Below, one piece after another: positions 47,292 to 56,536 of a stretch of DNA of 64,000 bases (position 1 is the stretch's first letter; the number at the start of each line of letters is the position of its first letter). The notes under the pieces are model-generated. The model ran no database searches. It was not told the DNA's origin and worked only from the letters and a program-made list of their open reading frames with translations. Source of the DNA: Myxococcales bacterium (GTDB taxonomy: Bacteria; Myxococcota_A; Polyangia; Haliangiales; Haliangiaceae). The stretch is taken from contig JADJGV010000001.1 of assembly GCA_016707895.1 (NCBI GenBank), forward strand, positions 1-64,000, given 5' to 3'. Both the position numbers and the translations under genes were made by a program.

Positions 47292-49157
47292 TCAGCTCGC
47301 GCTGACGTACTCGCACTCGATCAGCAGGTACAGGAGGCGCAGGAAGTTGGTGCGCGCGTCGGCCGAGCGCACCCGGGCCAGCACGTCGCCGACGGTGGTG
47401 TTGGCGGCCAGCGCGTGGACCCGGGCCGGCGCCTCGCCGAGCCCGAAGTCGGGCAAGGTCGCGGCCGGGCGCGCCGGGCTCAGCCGATCGCGCTCGTGGG
47501 CCGCGGCCCAGTCGTCGACGAACGCCACGTCGAGCGCGGTGGCGCCGGCGCCGAGGATGCGGAAGCCGTCGAGGTGCAGCGGCTTGACCTGGAACGGGTT
47601 GGCGCGCCCGGCGTACCAGCGGTAGCGGCCCTTGGGCCAGGTGCAGACGTCGATCAGCTTGGCGCTGACCTGCTGCGACAGCAGGCGGTAGGCGTCGATC
47701 GCGCGCACCAGGCCCAGCCCGACCAGCGTGTCGGCCAGTCGGCCGCCGAAGTGCGGCATCACCGACACCGCGCGCGCCAGCGCCTGCGGCGTCAGCGCGC
47801 CCTGCGCCACCAGGAAGTCGCCGAAGCGCTCGCTGGTCACGTTCGACGAGACGAACTGCGGATCGCCGACGCCGAAGTACGCCTCCTTGAGGATGCCGGC
47901 GCGGCCCTCGAGCACGAGCAGGCCGGTGGCGCGCTCGATCGTCAGCCGGTGCAACAGCCGCAGCGGCGAGATCTGGCGCAGATCGCCAGCCTCGGTCGGC
48001 GTCGGGCGCGGCCCCCGCTCCTGCGGCCCCAGGTCGGTCTCGATCGCGACGTCGTGCGACGGCTCGTCCTCGACCACCTCGTCGGGCGCGCCGCCCGACA
48101 CGCCGGCGATGAACTCGGCGCGCGCGACCCGCCGCTCGTGGATCGCCCGGGCCTGACTCATCTGGGTGGCCGGCCCCGACAGCGTCGCGATCTCCGGCTG
48201 CGGCGCGCGCACCACCGCGCTGTCGTCCATCGACGGCGCCGCCTGGACCCGGGCCACGAACGCGGCCAGATCGCGGGCGTCGGGGCGGCCGTTGCGGTGC
48301 AGCCAGCCGGTCAGCGCGTCGCGCATCTCGCCGGCCGACTGCCAGCGGTCCTCGACCCGCCGCTGCAGCGCCTTCTCGGTGATCACCCGCAGCTCGGTCG
48401 GGACCTCGCCGGCGTAACGCTCGAGGCGCTCGAGGTTGGCGTCGCGCACCATCAGCAGCACGTCGAGATCGCTGGGCGCCGAGAACAGCCGCCGCGCCAT
48501 CGCCATCTCGGCCAGCACGATGCCGAGCGCGAACACGTCGCTGCGCCCGTCGAGCTCGGCCCCCGACACCTGCTCGGGCGACATGTAGCCGTACTTGCCC
48601 TTGAGCATGCCGGCCTCGGTCTTGTGGTTGCGCTCGACGGCGCGGGCGATGCCGAAGTCGGTGAGCTTGACGTCGCCGCGGCGCGACACCAGCACGTTGC
48701 CGGGCGACACGTCGCGGTGGACCAGGCCCAGCGGCCGGCCGTCGGCGCCGACCGCGTGGTGGGCGTAGTCGAGCGCGTCGAGCGTGTCGCGGGCGATCAG
48801 CGCGGCCAGCTGGGCCGGCAGCCGGATCTGGGTGCGCGCGCACTCGCGGAGCAGCGCCAGCACGTCGATGCCGTCGACGTACTGCATCGCGATGTACGGC
48901 GTGTCGGCGTCCATGCCCAGCTCGAAGACGTGGACGATGTTGGGGTGGTCGAGCTGCGCGGTCAGGCGCGCCTCGTCCATGAACATCTGGACGAAGGTCG
49001 GATCGGCCGCGAGGTGCGGCAGGATCTTCTTGAGCACGACCACCTTGGCGAAGCCGTGCTCGCCCGACGCCTTGGCCTTGAACAGCTCGGCCATGCCGCC
49101 GACGGCCAGGCGATCGATCACCTGGTACTTGCCGACGGAGACCGGGACCGGCCGCAT
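47292..49157 (-). CDS. Ser/Thr kinase with C-terminal DUF4388-like region
   Basis: 621 residues from the ATG at 49157, which has GGGAGG upstream (a TTG seven codons earlier is an alternative). Kinase motifs: AVGGMAELF loop, VVLKK (K43), HRDVSPGN (147-154), DFG (167-169), GKYGYMSPEQ. After a linker, residues about 400-620 resemble DUF4388-type regions found with myxobacterial signalling proteins (RLLHRLTIERATGLLVLEG, GRLADTLVGLGLV, WPKGRYRWYAG). No membrane helix is seen, so it is probably cytoplasmic. It is convergent with the OmpA-family gene, with element copy B between them. Confidence 0.92.
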   Translation of the reverse strand: MRPVPVSVGKYQVIDRLAVGGMAELFKAKASGEHGFAKVVVLKKILPHLAADPTFVQMFMDEARLTAQLDHPNIVHVFELGMDADTPYIAMQYVDGIDVLALLRECARTQIRLPAQLAALIARDTLDALDYAHHAVGADGRPLGLVHRDVSPGNVLVSRRGDVKLTDFGIARAVERNHKTEAGMLKGKYGYMSPEQVSGAELDGRSDVFALGIVLAEMAMARRLFSAPSDLDVLLMVRDANLERLERYAGEVPTELRVITEKALQRRVEDRWQSAGEMRDALTGWLHRNGRPDARDLAAFVARVQAAPSMDDSAVVRAPQPEIATLSGPATQMSQARAIHERRVARAEFIAGVSGGAPDEVVEDEPSHDVAIETDLGPQERGPRPTPTEAGDLRQISPLRLLHRLTIERATGLLVLEGRAGILKEAYFGVGDPQFVSSNVTSERFGDFLVAQGALTPQALARAVSVMPHFGGRLADTLVGLGLVRAIDAYRLLSQQVSAKLIDVCTWPKGRYRWYAGRANPFQVKPLHLDGFRILGAGATALDVAFVDDWAAAHERDRLSPARPAATLPDFGLGEAPARVHALAANTTVGDVLARVRSADARTNFLRLLYLLIECEYVSAS

Positions 49158-49223
49158 GGGGCCTCCCAGCCTACTCAATGATCGCCAGCCGCGATACCCG
49201 CCACCGCGCCGGGGCGCACTGGT

Positions 49224-49239
49224 CCGGCCGGTGGGCCGG
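49224..49239. terminator. Short GC hairpin downstream of gloB
   Basis: CCGGCC-GGTG-GGCCGG lies about 15 bp past the gloB stop on the minus strand. There is no T tract. Confidence 0.35.
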
Positions 49240-49253
49240 GGCGCGCGCGGACC

Positions 49254-50033
49254 TCACCCGCGGAAGCCGTCCTTCCACCGCCGGATCGCGCCGAACACCG
49301 CCGCACCGTCGGCGGGATCGACCGCGGCGTCGAACGCCACCGCCGCCGCGCGCACCGCCGGCTCGGCGACCCGCAGGAACGGGTTGGTGGCGCGCTCGTC
49401 GGCGATCGTCGACGGCGTGGTCGGGCGCGCGGCGTCGATCGCGGCGGCGCGCGCGGCGATCGCCGGGTTGCCCGGCTCGACCGCGGCGGCGAAGCGCAGG
49501 TTGGCGGCGGTGTACTCGTGACCGAAGTACACCCGGGTCGCGGGCGGCAGCGCCGCCAGCCGCGCCAGCGACGCGTGCATCTGCGGCGGCGTGCCCTCGA
49601 ACATGCGGCCGCAGCCGGCGCCGAACAGCGTGTCGCCGGTGAACACCGCCGCCTCGCCGTCGGCCTCGATCAGGTAGCTGATCGCGCCGCTGGTGTGGCC
49701 CGGGTTCTCGATGATGGTCGCGGTCAGCGCGCCGAGCTCGACGCGATCGCCGGCCACCACACCGCGGGTCAGGCCGGCGATGCGCGCGGCGTCGCTGGCG
49801 TGGCCGATCACCGCGACGCCCGGGAAGCGCGCGGCCAGGCCGGCGACGCCGCCGACGTGATCGGGGTGGTGGTGGGTGGCCCAGATCGCGGTCGGCGTGA
49901 GCCCGGCGGCGGCCAGCGCGGCCTCGATCGGCCCCGGCTCGCCGGGATCGACCACCGCGGTGGCGCCGGTCGTCGGGCAGGTCACGAGGTAGGCGAAGTT
50001 ATCGGAGAGACACGGGACGCTGACGATGCGCAC
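49254..50033 (-). CDS. gloB: Hydroxyacylglutathione hydrolase (glyoxalase II)
   Basis: 259 residues from the GTG at 50033 (VRIVSVPCLSDNFAYLV). Glyoxalase II hydrolyses S-D-lactoylglutathione to D-lactate, completing methylglyoxal detoxification in the cytoplasm. The metallo-beta-lactamase metal site is intact: THHHPDH (His54, His56, Asp58, His59), NPGHTSG, FTGDTLFGAGCGR and FGHEYT. The C-terminal substrate-binding segment ATNPFLR and the terminal RRWKDGFR are diagnostic of GloB. The GTG is chosen because a TANNNT element sits 6 nt upstream on the minus strand. It shares a 30-bp divergent promoter region with the dehydrogenase gene. Confidence 0.95.
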   Translation of the reverse strand: MRIVSVPCLSDNFAYLVTCPTTGATAVVDPGEPGPIEAALAAAGLTPTAIWATHHHPDHVGGVAGLAARFPGVAVIGHASDAARIAGLTRGVVAGDRVELGALTATIIENPGHTSGAISYLIEADGEAAVFTGDTLFGAGCGRMFEGTPPQMHASLARLAALPPATRVYFGHEYTAANLRFAAAVEPGNPAIAARAAAIDAARPTTPSTIADERATNPFLRVAEPAVRAAAVAFDAAVDPADGAAVFGAIRRWKDGFRG

Positions 50034-50039
50034 TCGGCC

Positions 50040-50045
50040 ACCCTA
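50040..50045 (-). promoter_or_regulatory. TANNNT -10 element (TAGGGT) before gloB
   Basis: TAGGGT on the minus strand ends 6 nt before the gloB GTG. It lies back to back with the plus-strand TATGGT at 50051-50056. Confidence 0.4.
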
Positions 50046-50050
50046 GCGTG

Positions 50051-50056
50051 TATGGT
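50051..50056 (+). promoter_or_regulatory. TANNNT -10 element (TATGGT) before the dehydrogenase
   Basis: TATGGT ends 7 nt before the ATG at 50064. It supports that start over the in-frame ATG at 50052, which lies inside this hexamer. Confidence 0.4.
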
Positions 50057-50063
50057 CGCGCCG

Positions 50064-51107
50064 ATGTCGACGATGCGCGCGCAAGTGTTGCGACGGCATG
50101 GCGGCCCCGAGGTGCTCGAGGCGGCCGAGCTGCCGCGGCCCGAGCCCGGCCCGGGCGAGGTGCGGATCGCGATCGCCGCGGTCGCGCTCAACCACCTCGA
50201 CGTCTGGGTGCGCAAGGGCGGGCCGGCGTTCCACCTCGAGTACCCGCACCGCCTCGGCTCGGACATCGTCGGCACGGTCGACGCGATCGGCGCCGGCGTC
50301 GCCGACGTGGCGGTGGGCGCCAAGGTCGTCGTCCAGCCCGGCCTGGCCTGCGGCACCTGCGCGGCGTGCCTGGGCGGCCACGACAACCTGTGCCGCCGCT
50401 ACCGCATCCTCGGCGAGAACGCCCAGGGCGGCTACGCCGAGGCGATCGTGATCCCGCGGGCCAACGTCGCGCCCTACCCCGGCGAGTTGCCGTGGGTCGA
50501 GGCGGCGGCGGCGATCCTGCCGTTCTTGACCGCGTGGCAGATGGTGGTCGAGAAGGGCCAGGTCGGCCCGGGCAGCACCGTGCTGGTCCAGGGCGGCGGC
50601 TCGGGCGTCGGGGTCGCGGCGATCCAGATCGCCAAGCTGCACGGCGCGCAGGTGATCACGACGGTCGGCAGCGACGCCAAGCTCGCCGCGGCGCGCGGGC
50701 TGGGCGCCGACGTGGCGGTCAACTACCGCAGCGCCGACTTCGCCGAGGTGGCGCGCGCGCACACCGGCAAGCGCGGCGTCGACGTCGTCATCGAGCACGT
50801 CGGCGGCGAGGTCTTCGAGCGGTCGATCCGCGCGGTGCGCAACGGCGGGCGGATCGTCACCTGTGGCGCGACCGCCGGCTTCACCCCGGCGATCGATCTG
50901 CGCCACGTCTTCTTCCGCCAGATCGAGATCCTGGGCTCGACGATGGGCAGCAAGGCCGCGCTCCTGACCGTGCTCGGCCACGTCGCCGCCGGGCGGCTGC
51001 GGCCGGTCGTGCACACGACGCTGCCGCTGGCGGCGGCCGCCGACGGCCACCGGCTGCTCGAGGCGCGGGCGGCGTTCGGCAAGGTGGTGCTGACGGTGGC
51101 GGCGTGA
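50064..51107 (+). CDS. Medium-chain dehydrogenase, quinone oxidoreductase type
   Basis: 347 residues. An MDR-family oxidoreductase: N-terminal GroES-like domain, then a Rossmann NAD(P) domain with VQGGGSGVGVAAIQIA. It has a structural zinc lobe (CGTCAACLGGHDNLC) but lacks the catalytic zinc ligands: the usual Cys is Asn in NHLDVW and the GHE motif is GSD, as in quinone oxidoreductase-like members. Its substrate cannot be read from sequence; reduction of quinones or activated alkenes with NADPH is the usual chemistry. The last 4 bp overlap the GTG of the ABC ATPase gene, so all three genes are probably one transcript. Confidence 0.88.
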   Translation: MSTMRAQVLRRHGGPEVLEAAELPRPEPGPGEVRIAIAAVALNHLDVWVRKGGPAFHLEYPHRLGSDIVGTVDAIGAGVADVAVGAKVVVQPGLACGTCAACLGGHDNLCRRYRILGENAQGGYAEAIVIPRANVAPYPGELPWVEAAAAILPFLTAWQMVVEKGQVGPGSTVLVQGGGSGVGVAAIQIAKLHGAQVITTVGSDAKLAAARGLGADVAVNYRSADFAEVARAHTGKRGVDVVIEHVGGEVFERSIRAVRNGGRIVTCGATAGFTPAIDLRHVFFRQIEILGSTMGSKAALLTVLGHVAAGRLRPVVHTTLPLAAAADGHRLLEARAAFGKVVLTVAA

Positions 51108-52033
51108 CCGCCTGCGTCGAGGTGCGCGGCCTGGGCAAGGCCTACGGCGGTCGCACCGCGGTGGCGGGGCTCGATCTCGACGTACCGGCCGGCAGCATCT
51201 TCGGGTTGCTCGGGCCCAACGGCGCCGGCAAGACCACGACGATCTCGATGATCGCCGGCGTCGTGACGCCCGATCGCGGCCACGCCACGGTCGCCGGCCA
51301 CCGGGTGGGCGCCGATCGCGGCGCGCAGCGCGTGCTCGGGCTGTGCCCGCAGGAGCTGGCGCTGTACGACGAGCTGTCGCCGCGGCAGAACCTGACGTTC
51401 TTCGCCCGGCTGTACGGCCTGCGCGGCGGGGCGCTGAGCGACGCGATCGCGTGGGCGCTCGACGTCGCCGGGCTGCGCGACCGCGCCGACGAGCCGGTGC
51501 GGACGTTCTCGGGCGGGATGAAGCGCCGGCTCAACCTGGCGGCGGCGATCCTGCACAAGCCGACGCTGGTGATCCTCGACGAGCCCACCGTCGGCGTCGA
51601 TCCCCAGAGCCGGCGCCACCTGTTCGACGCGATCCGCGCGCTGGCCGCGGCCGGCATGACCGTGCTCTACACCAGCCACTATCTCGAGGAGGTGGCCGAG
51701 CTGTGCGACCGGGTCGCGATCATGGATCACGGCGCGATCGTCGCCAGCGGCACCGTCGCCGAGCTGATCGCCCGCCACGGCAAGCCGCCGCTGCTCGAGC
51801 TCGAGCTGGCCGGCGACGAGGCCACGCTGCTGGCGGCGCGGGCGCTGGCCGCGCGCCACGGCCCGCTCGACGGCGCCGGTCCGGTGGTGCGGCTGCCGCA
51901 GCCGCCCGCGCTGGGCCCGCTGATCGCCGACCTCGAGTCGGCCGGCGCCCGGGTCGTGCGCATCACCGCGCAACCGACGACGCTCGAGTCGGTGTTCCTG
52001 GCCCTGACCGGGCACGCGCTGAGGGACGCATGA
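51104..52033 (+). CDS. ABC-2 type exporter ATP-binding protein
   Basis: 309 residues from a GTG that overlaps the dehydrogenase stop (GTGA). Cytoplasmic ATPase with Walker A GPNGAGKTT, signature FSGGM, Walker B LVILDEPTVGVD and switch His in YTSHYLEEVAELC. The C-terminal extension after residue 220 is typical of DrrA/CcmA-type exporters. It powers the permease encoded next, with which it overlaps by 4 bp (ATGA). The cargo is unknown; drug-like or lipid-like molecules are usual. Confidence 0.94.
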   Translation: MTACVEVRGLGKAYGGRTAVAGLDLDVPAGSIFGLLGPNGAGKTTTISMIAGVVTPDRGHATVAGHRVGADRGAQRVLGLCPQELALYDELSPRQNLTFFARLYGLRGGALSDAIAWALDVAGLRDRADEPVRTFSGGMKRRLNLAAAILHKPTLVILDEPTVGVDPQSRRHLFDAIRALAAAGMTVLYTSHYLEEVAELCDRVAIMDHGAIVASGTVAELIARHGKPPLLELELAGDEATLLAARALAARHGPLDGAGPVVRLPQPPALGPLIADLESAGARVVRITAQPTTLESVFLALTGHALRDA

Positions 52034-53124
52034 TCACCGCCGCCATCAAGAAGGACCTGCAGCTCCTGGCCCGCGATCGCGGCGCGCTGGTGACGATGTT
52101 CCTGTTGCCGGTGGTGTTCATCGCGGTGTTCGGCTCGATCTTCGGCGGCGGCGACGACGACGCCCGGCGCCGGCTCGCGGTGTGGCGCGACCCGGCGTCG
52201 TCCCGGGCCGCCGCGGTGGTGGCGGTGCTCGAGGCCTCGGGCGTGTTCGAGGTGATCGAGGCCAGCGACGCCGCCGCGGCCCGCCGCGCGGTCGCCGACG
52301 AGCGCGCCGACGCCGCGCTGATCCTGCCGGCCGACTTCGATCCCGCGGGCGGCCACCCGGCCGAGCTGGCGATCGACCTGGCCGGGCCCGCGCAGGTGCG
52401 GCTGCCGACGATCGGCGCGGTCACCGCGATCGTCACCCGCGCGGTGTTCCCGCCGGCGCCCGGCGCCGATCAGCCGGTGCTGGTCGCGGCCACGCCGCCC
52501 GGGATCCGCCGCGAGCTGGCCGGCGTCACCGGCTTCCAGGTGACGGTGCCGGGCAACGCGGTGCTGTTCGGGTTCTTCCTGGCGCTGACGGTCGGGCTAG
52601 CGTTCCTCGAGGAGCGCCGCGCCGGCACCTGGCGGCGCATCCTGGCCGCGCCGGTGTCGCGGGCGTCGATCTTGATCGGCAAGCTGGTCCCGTACTTCCT
52701 GATCGGCATGGTGCAGTTCGGGTTCCTGTTCACGATCGGCGTCGTCGTGTTCGGCATGCGGATCGGCGGCAGCGTGCTGGCGCTGGTGGCGTTGACGGTG
52801 GCGGTGGTGGCGTGCGCGACCAGCCTGGGGCTGGCGATCGCCGCGCTGGGCGGCACCGAGAAGCGCCTGGGCTCGATCGGCTCGGTGTGCCTGCTGGTGA
52901 TGGGCCTGCTCGGCGGCGCGATGGTGCCGCGGGTGGTGATGCCGCCGCTGCTGCGCGCGATCGGCCTGGCGGTGCCGCACAGCTGGGCGCTCGACGGCTA
53001 CACCACGCTGCTGGTCCGCGACGGCGCGGGCCTGGCCGACGTCGCGCCGCAGCTCGCCGCGCTGCTGGCGTTCGCGACGGTGTTCGCGGCGTTCGGCGTG
53101 TGGCGCTTCCGCTGGGAGCGGTGA
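52030..53124 (+). CDS. ABC-2 type exporter permease
   Basis: 364 residues. One N-terminal membrane helix (about 20-37, ALVTMFLLPVVFIAVFG) is followed by a large extracytoplasmic domain (about 45-165) and five more helices clustered in the C-terminal half, the topology of YhgE/DrrB-like ABC-2 permeases with an external loop. The intracellular coupling segment is LEERRAGTWRRILAAPVSR. Start overlaps the ATPase stop, so stoichiometric production is expected. Substrate unknown. Confidence 0.93.
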   Translation: MITAAIKKDLQLLARDRGALVTMFLLPVVFIAVFGSIFGGGDDDARRRLAVWRDPASSRAAAVVAVLEASGVFEVIEASDAAAARRAVADERADAALILPADFDPAGGHPAELAIDLAGPAQVRLPTIGAVTAIVTRAVFPPAPGADQPVLVAATPPGIRRELAGVTGFQVTVPGNAVLFGFFLALTVGLAFLEERRAGTWRRILAAPVSRASILIGKLVPYFLIGMVQFGFLFTIGVVVFGMRIGGSVLALVALTVAVVACATSLGLAIAALGGTEKRLGSIGSVCLLVMGLLGGAMVPRVVMPPLLRAIGLAVPHSWALDGYTTLLVRDGAGLADVAPQLAALLAFATVFAAFGVWRFRWER

Positions 53125-53129
53125 CGCCG

Positions 53130-53149
53130 GGCCGGCTGCCGGGCCGGCC
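53130..53149. terminator. Hairpin between convergent genes
   Basis: GGCCGGC-(6 nt)-GCCGGCC forms a perfect 7-bp stem in the 30-bp gap between the ABC permease and the convergent lipoprotein, so it may serve both strands. There is no T tract. Confidence 0.5.
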
Positions 53150-53154
53150 GCCGC

Positions 53155-53679
53155 CTACAGGCCGTCGCAGTCGGCGTCGAACTCGGCCAGCGCCGGCGTG
53201 GCCTCGCCGGGCGCGATCAGCACCGAGCCGAGCTTGGGCAGCCCGCCGGCGACCGACTCGGCGCAGATCGCGTAGTCGCCCTCGAGCTTCACCCGCATCC
53301 GCGCGCTCACCGTCGAGTCGACCCCGGCGGTCGGCGGCTCGGTCGCCTCGGGGCGGATCTCGATCGACAGATCGAACTCGACCGCGGTGGCGTCGTCGGC
53401 GAACACCAGGTCCGAGATGCCGTTCTCCGACACGGTGGCGCCGGTGGTGGCCGACAGCTGGCTCAGCGACAGCGCCAGGGTGCGGGTGTCGGGGTCGAGC
53501 GTCGCGGTGCCGCGCAGGCGGATGATCGGCATGTCGCCGTCGGCCTCCCGGCGCTGCAGCCCGATCAGGTACTCGCCGTCGACGTACGGCAGGTGACCCG
53601 CGACGTCATCGATGCCGACGAAGGTCTGGCAGCCGCCGAGGGCGAGGGACGTCACGAGGAGCCAGGTGCCGGGCCGCAT
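53155..53679 (-). CDS. Small lipoprotein of unknown function
   Basis: 174 residues. MRPGTWLLVTSLALGGC is a lipoprotein signal with the acylated Cys at position 17. The mature part is mostly beta, with YLIGLQRREADGDMPIIRL, TATLDPDTRTLALSLSQL and a C-terminal FDADCDGL. No family is recognised. The ATG at 53679 is supported by a minus-strand TACAGT 9 nt upstream. It diverges from metY across about 160 bp and converges on the ABC permease. Confidence 0.78.
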   Translation of the reverse strand: MRPGTWLLVTSLALGGCQTFVGIDDVAGHLPYVDGEYLIGLQRREADGDMPIIRLRGTATLDPDTRTLALSLSQLSATTGATVSENGISDLVFADDATAVEFDLSIEIRPEATEPPTAGVDSTVSARMRVKLEGDYAICAESVAGGLPKLGSVLIAPGEATPALAEFDADCDGL

Positions 53680-53688
53680 GCGGATCGC

Positions 53689-53694
53689 ACTGTA
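53689..53694 (-). promoter_or_regulatory. TANNNT -10 element (TACAGT) before the small lipoprotein
   Basis: TACAGT on the minus strand lies 9 nt before the ATG at 53679, with no Shine-Dalgarno between. Confidence 0.4.
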
Positions 53695-53747
53695 ACACCC
53701 GCGGCCCCCCGCCGAGACGCCGGCGCGCCGCGCAACCTCCGGCAACT

Positions 53748-53810
53748 GTTATAGCGAATGAGATTCTGTCACAGCGGAACCGTTATAACGTTGACTTGTC
53801 CGTTATCGCG
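53748..53810 (+). promoter_or_regulatory. metYX control region with three GTTAT repeats
   Basis: GTTATAGCG (53748), GTTATAACG (53782) and GTTATCGCG (53802) are near-identical 9-mers in direct orientation in an AT-richer patch, with TTGACT (53791-53796) as a possible -35. GTTATA and TATAAC also make an inverted pair. Probable binding sites for a regulator of methionine synthesis. Confidence 0.45.
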
Positions 53811-53840
53811 GAGCAGGATGACGGTCACCGAGGAGCAGCC

Positions 53841-55120
<1,280 letters not shown>

Positions 55121-55124
<4 letters not shown>

Positions 55125-56515
55125 CCGCCGCCGGCGCGCCCACGTGGTTCGAGCTGGTGCTGCCGCCGCTGGCGCTGGAGGCCGGCGCGACGATCGAGCG
55201 CCACGTCGTGCGCGGGTGGCACTGGGGCCCGGCCGAGGACGCCGCGCCGCTGGCCGCCGCGGCGATCGCGGTCGATCCGGCGCGGCGCTGGGAGGTGACC
55301 GCGCGCTCGACCGGCGAGCTGGCGGCGCTGGCCCGGCGGCAGCCCGGCGCCCCCGCCGGCGCGGCGCGCGCCGGCCTGGCGGCGACGATCCCGACGGTGC
55401 TGGTGGTCCACGCGCTGACCGGCGACGCCGGCGCCGGCGGCGACGACGGCTGGTGGTCGCCGCTGATCGGCCCCGGGCGCGCGATCGATCCGACCCAGGT
55501 GCGGGTGGTGTGCCTGAACCTGCTCGGCTCGTGCTACGGCACCAGCGGGCCGTGCGACGGCGGCTTCCCGCGTCTGGCCGACGACGGCCACGTCGCCGAG
55601 CTGACGCCCGGCCGTGGCGGCTTCGCGATCCCGGCGGTCGATCTGCCGGCGACGATCACCACCTGGGATCAGGCCCGCAGCATCACGCTGGCGCTCGATC
55701 GCCTGGGGATCGAGCGGGTCGAGGCGGTGCTGGGCGGGTCGCTCGGCGGCATGGTCGCGCTGGCGCTGGCGGCGCTCGACCCCGATCGCTACGCGCGGCT
55801 GGTGCCCATCGCCGCGACCGCGGCGGCGTCGCCGTGGATCCTGGCGTGGAACCACGTCGGGCGGCAGGCGATCCTCGCCGATCCGGGCTTCCCCAACGAC
55901 GCCCACCGCGGCCTCGAGCTGGCGCGCCAGCTGGCGATGATCACCTACCGCGCCGAGGCCGGGCTCGAGCAGACCCAGGGCCGGGCCCAGGCCAGCGCCG
56001 CGTGGTCGTCGCGCTCGCGCTACCGGATCCAGACCTACCTCGAGCACCAGGGCGCGAAGCTGCGCGGCCGCTTCGACGCCCGCGCGTACCTCGCGCTGAT
56101 CGGCGCGATGGATCACCACGATCTGTCGCGCGCGCCGGCGGCGCCGGGCCCCGAGGAGCGCTGGCCCGCCCGGGTGGCGCCGTCGCCGGCCACGCTGGCG
56201 GCGCTCGGCCACGGCCCGCGCACGCCGCTGCCGTCGTCGTGGGGGCTCGATCGCGTCCGCGCCACCACCACGGTCGTCGCCATCGACGGCGATCAGCTGT
56301 TCCTGCCGACCCACGGCGACGCGCTGGTGCGCGCCCTCGCGGCCCGCGGCACCGACGCCCGCCTCGAGCTCATCACCAGCGCCCACGGCCACGACGCGTT
56401 CTTGATCGAGTGGGGCCAGCTCGACGCCATCGTGCGCCGCGCCCTCGACGTCTCGCCGGCGCGCGCGCGCTGGCAGCCGCGGCTGCTGCGCTTCCCCGGC
56501 GTCCTGGCAAATTGA
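55121..56515 (+). CDS. metX: Homoserine O-acetyltransferase
   Basis: 464 residues, longer than the roughly 370 usual in bacteria because of N-terminal and internal extensions. This alpha/beta-hydrolase transfers acetyl from acetyl-CoA to homoserine. Motifs: LVVHALTGD, LIGPGRAIDPTQVRVVCLN, LLGSCYGTSGP, the nucleophile elbow GGSLGGM (Ser207), VAIDGDQLFLP with the catalytic Asp, and HGHDAFLIEW with the catalytic His. The GTG start overlaps the metY stop by 4 bp. With MetY it forms the acetylation/direct sulfhydrylation route to homocysteine. Confidence 0.95.
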
Positions 56516-56536
56516 CGCCGCGGTCGCGGTCGCGAC

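Noticed and set aside
53701..53840. SAM-type riboswitch upstream of metY
   Set aside because: I could not find the paired arms of SAM-I, SAM-II or SAH aptamers; short direct repeats explain the region better.
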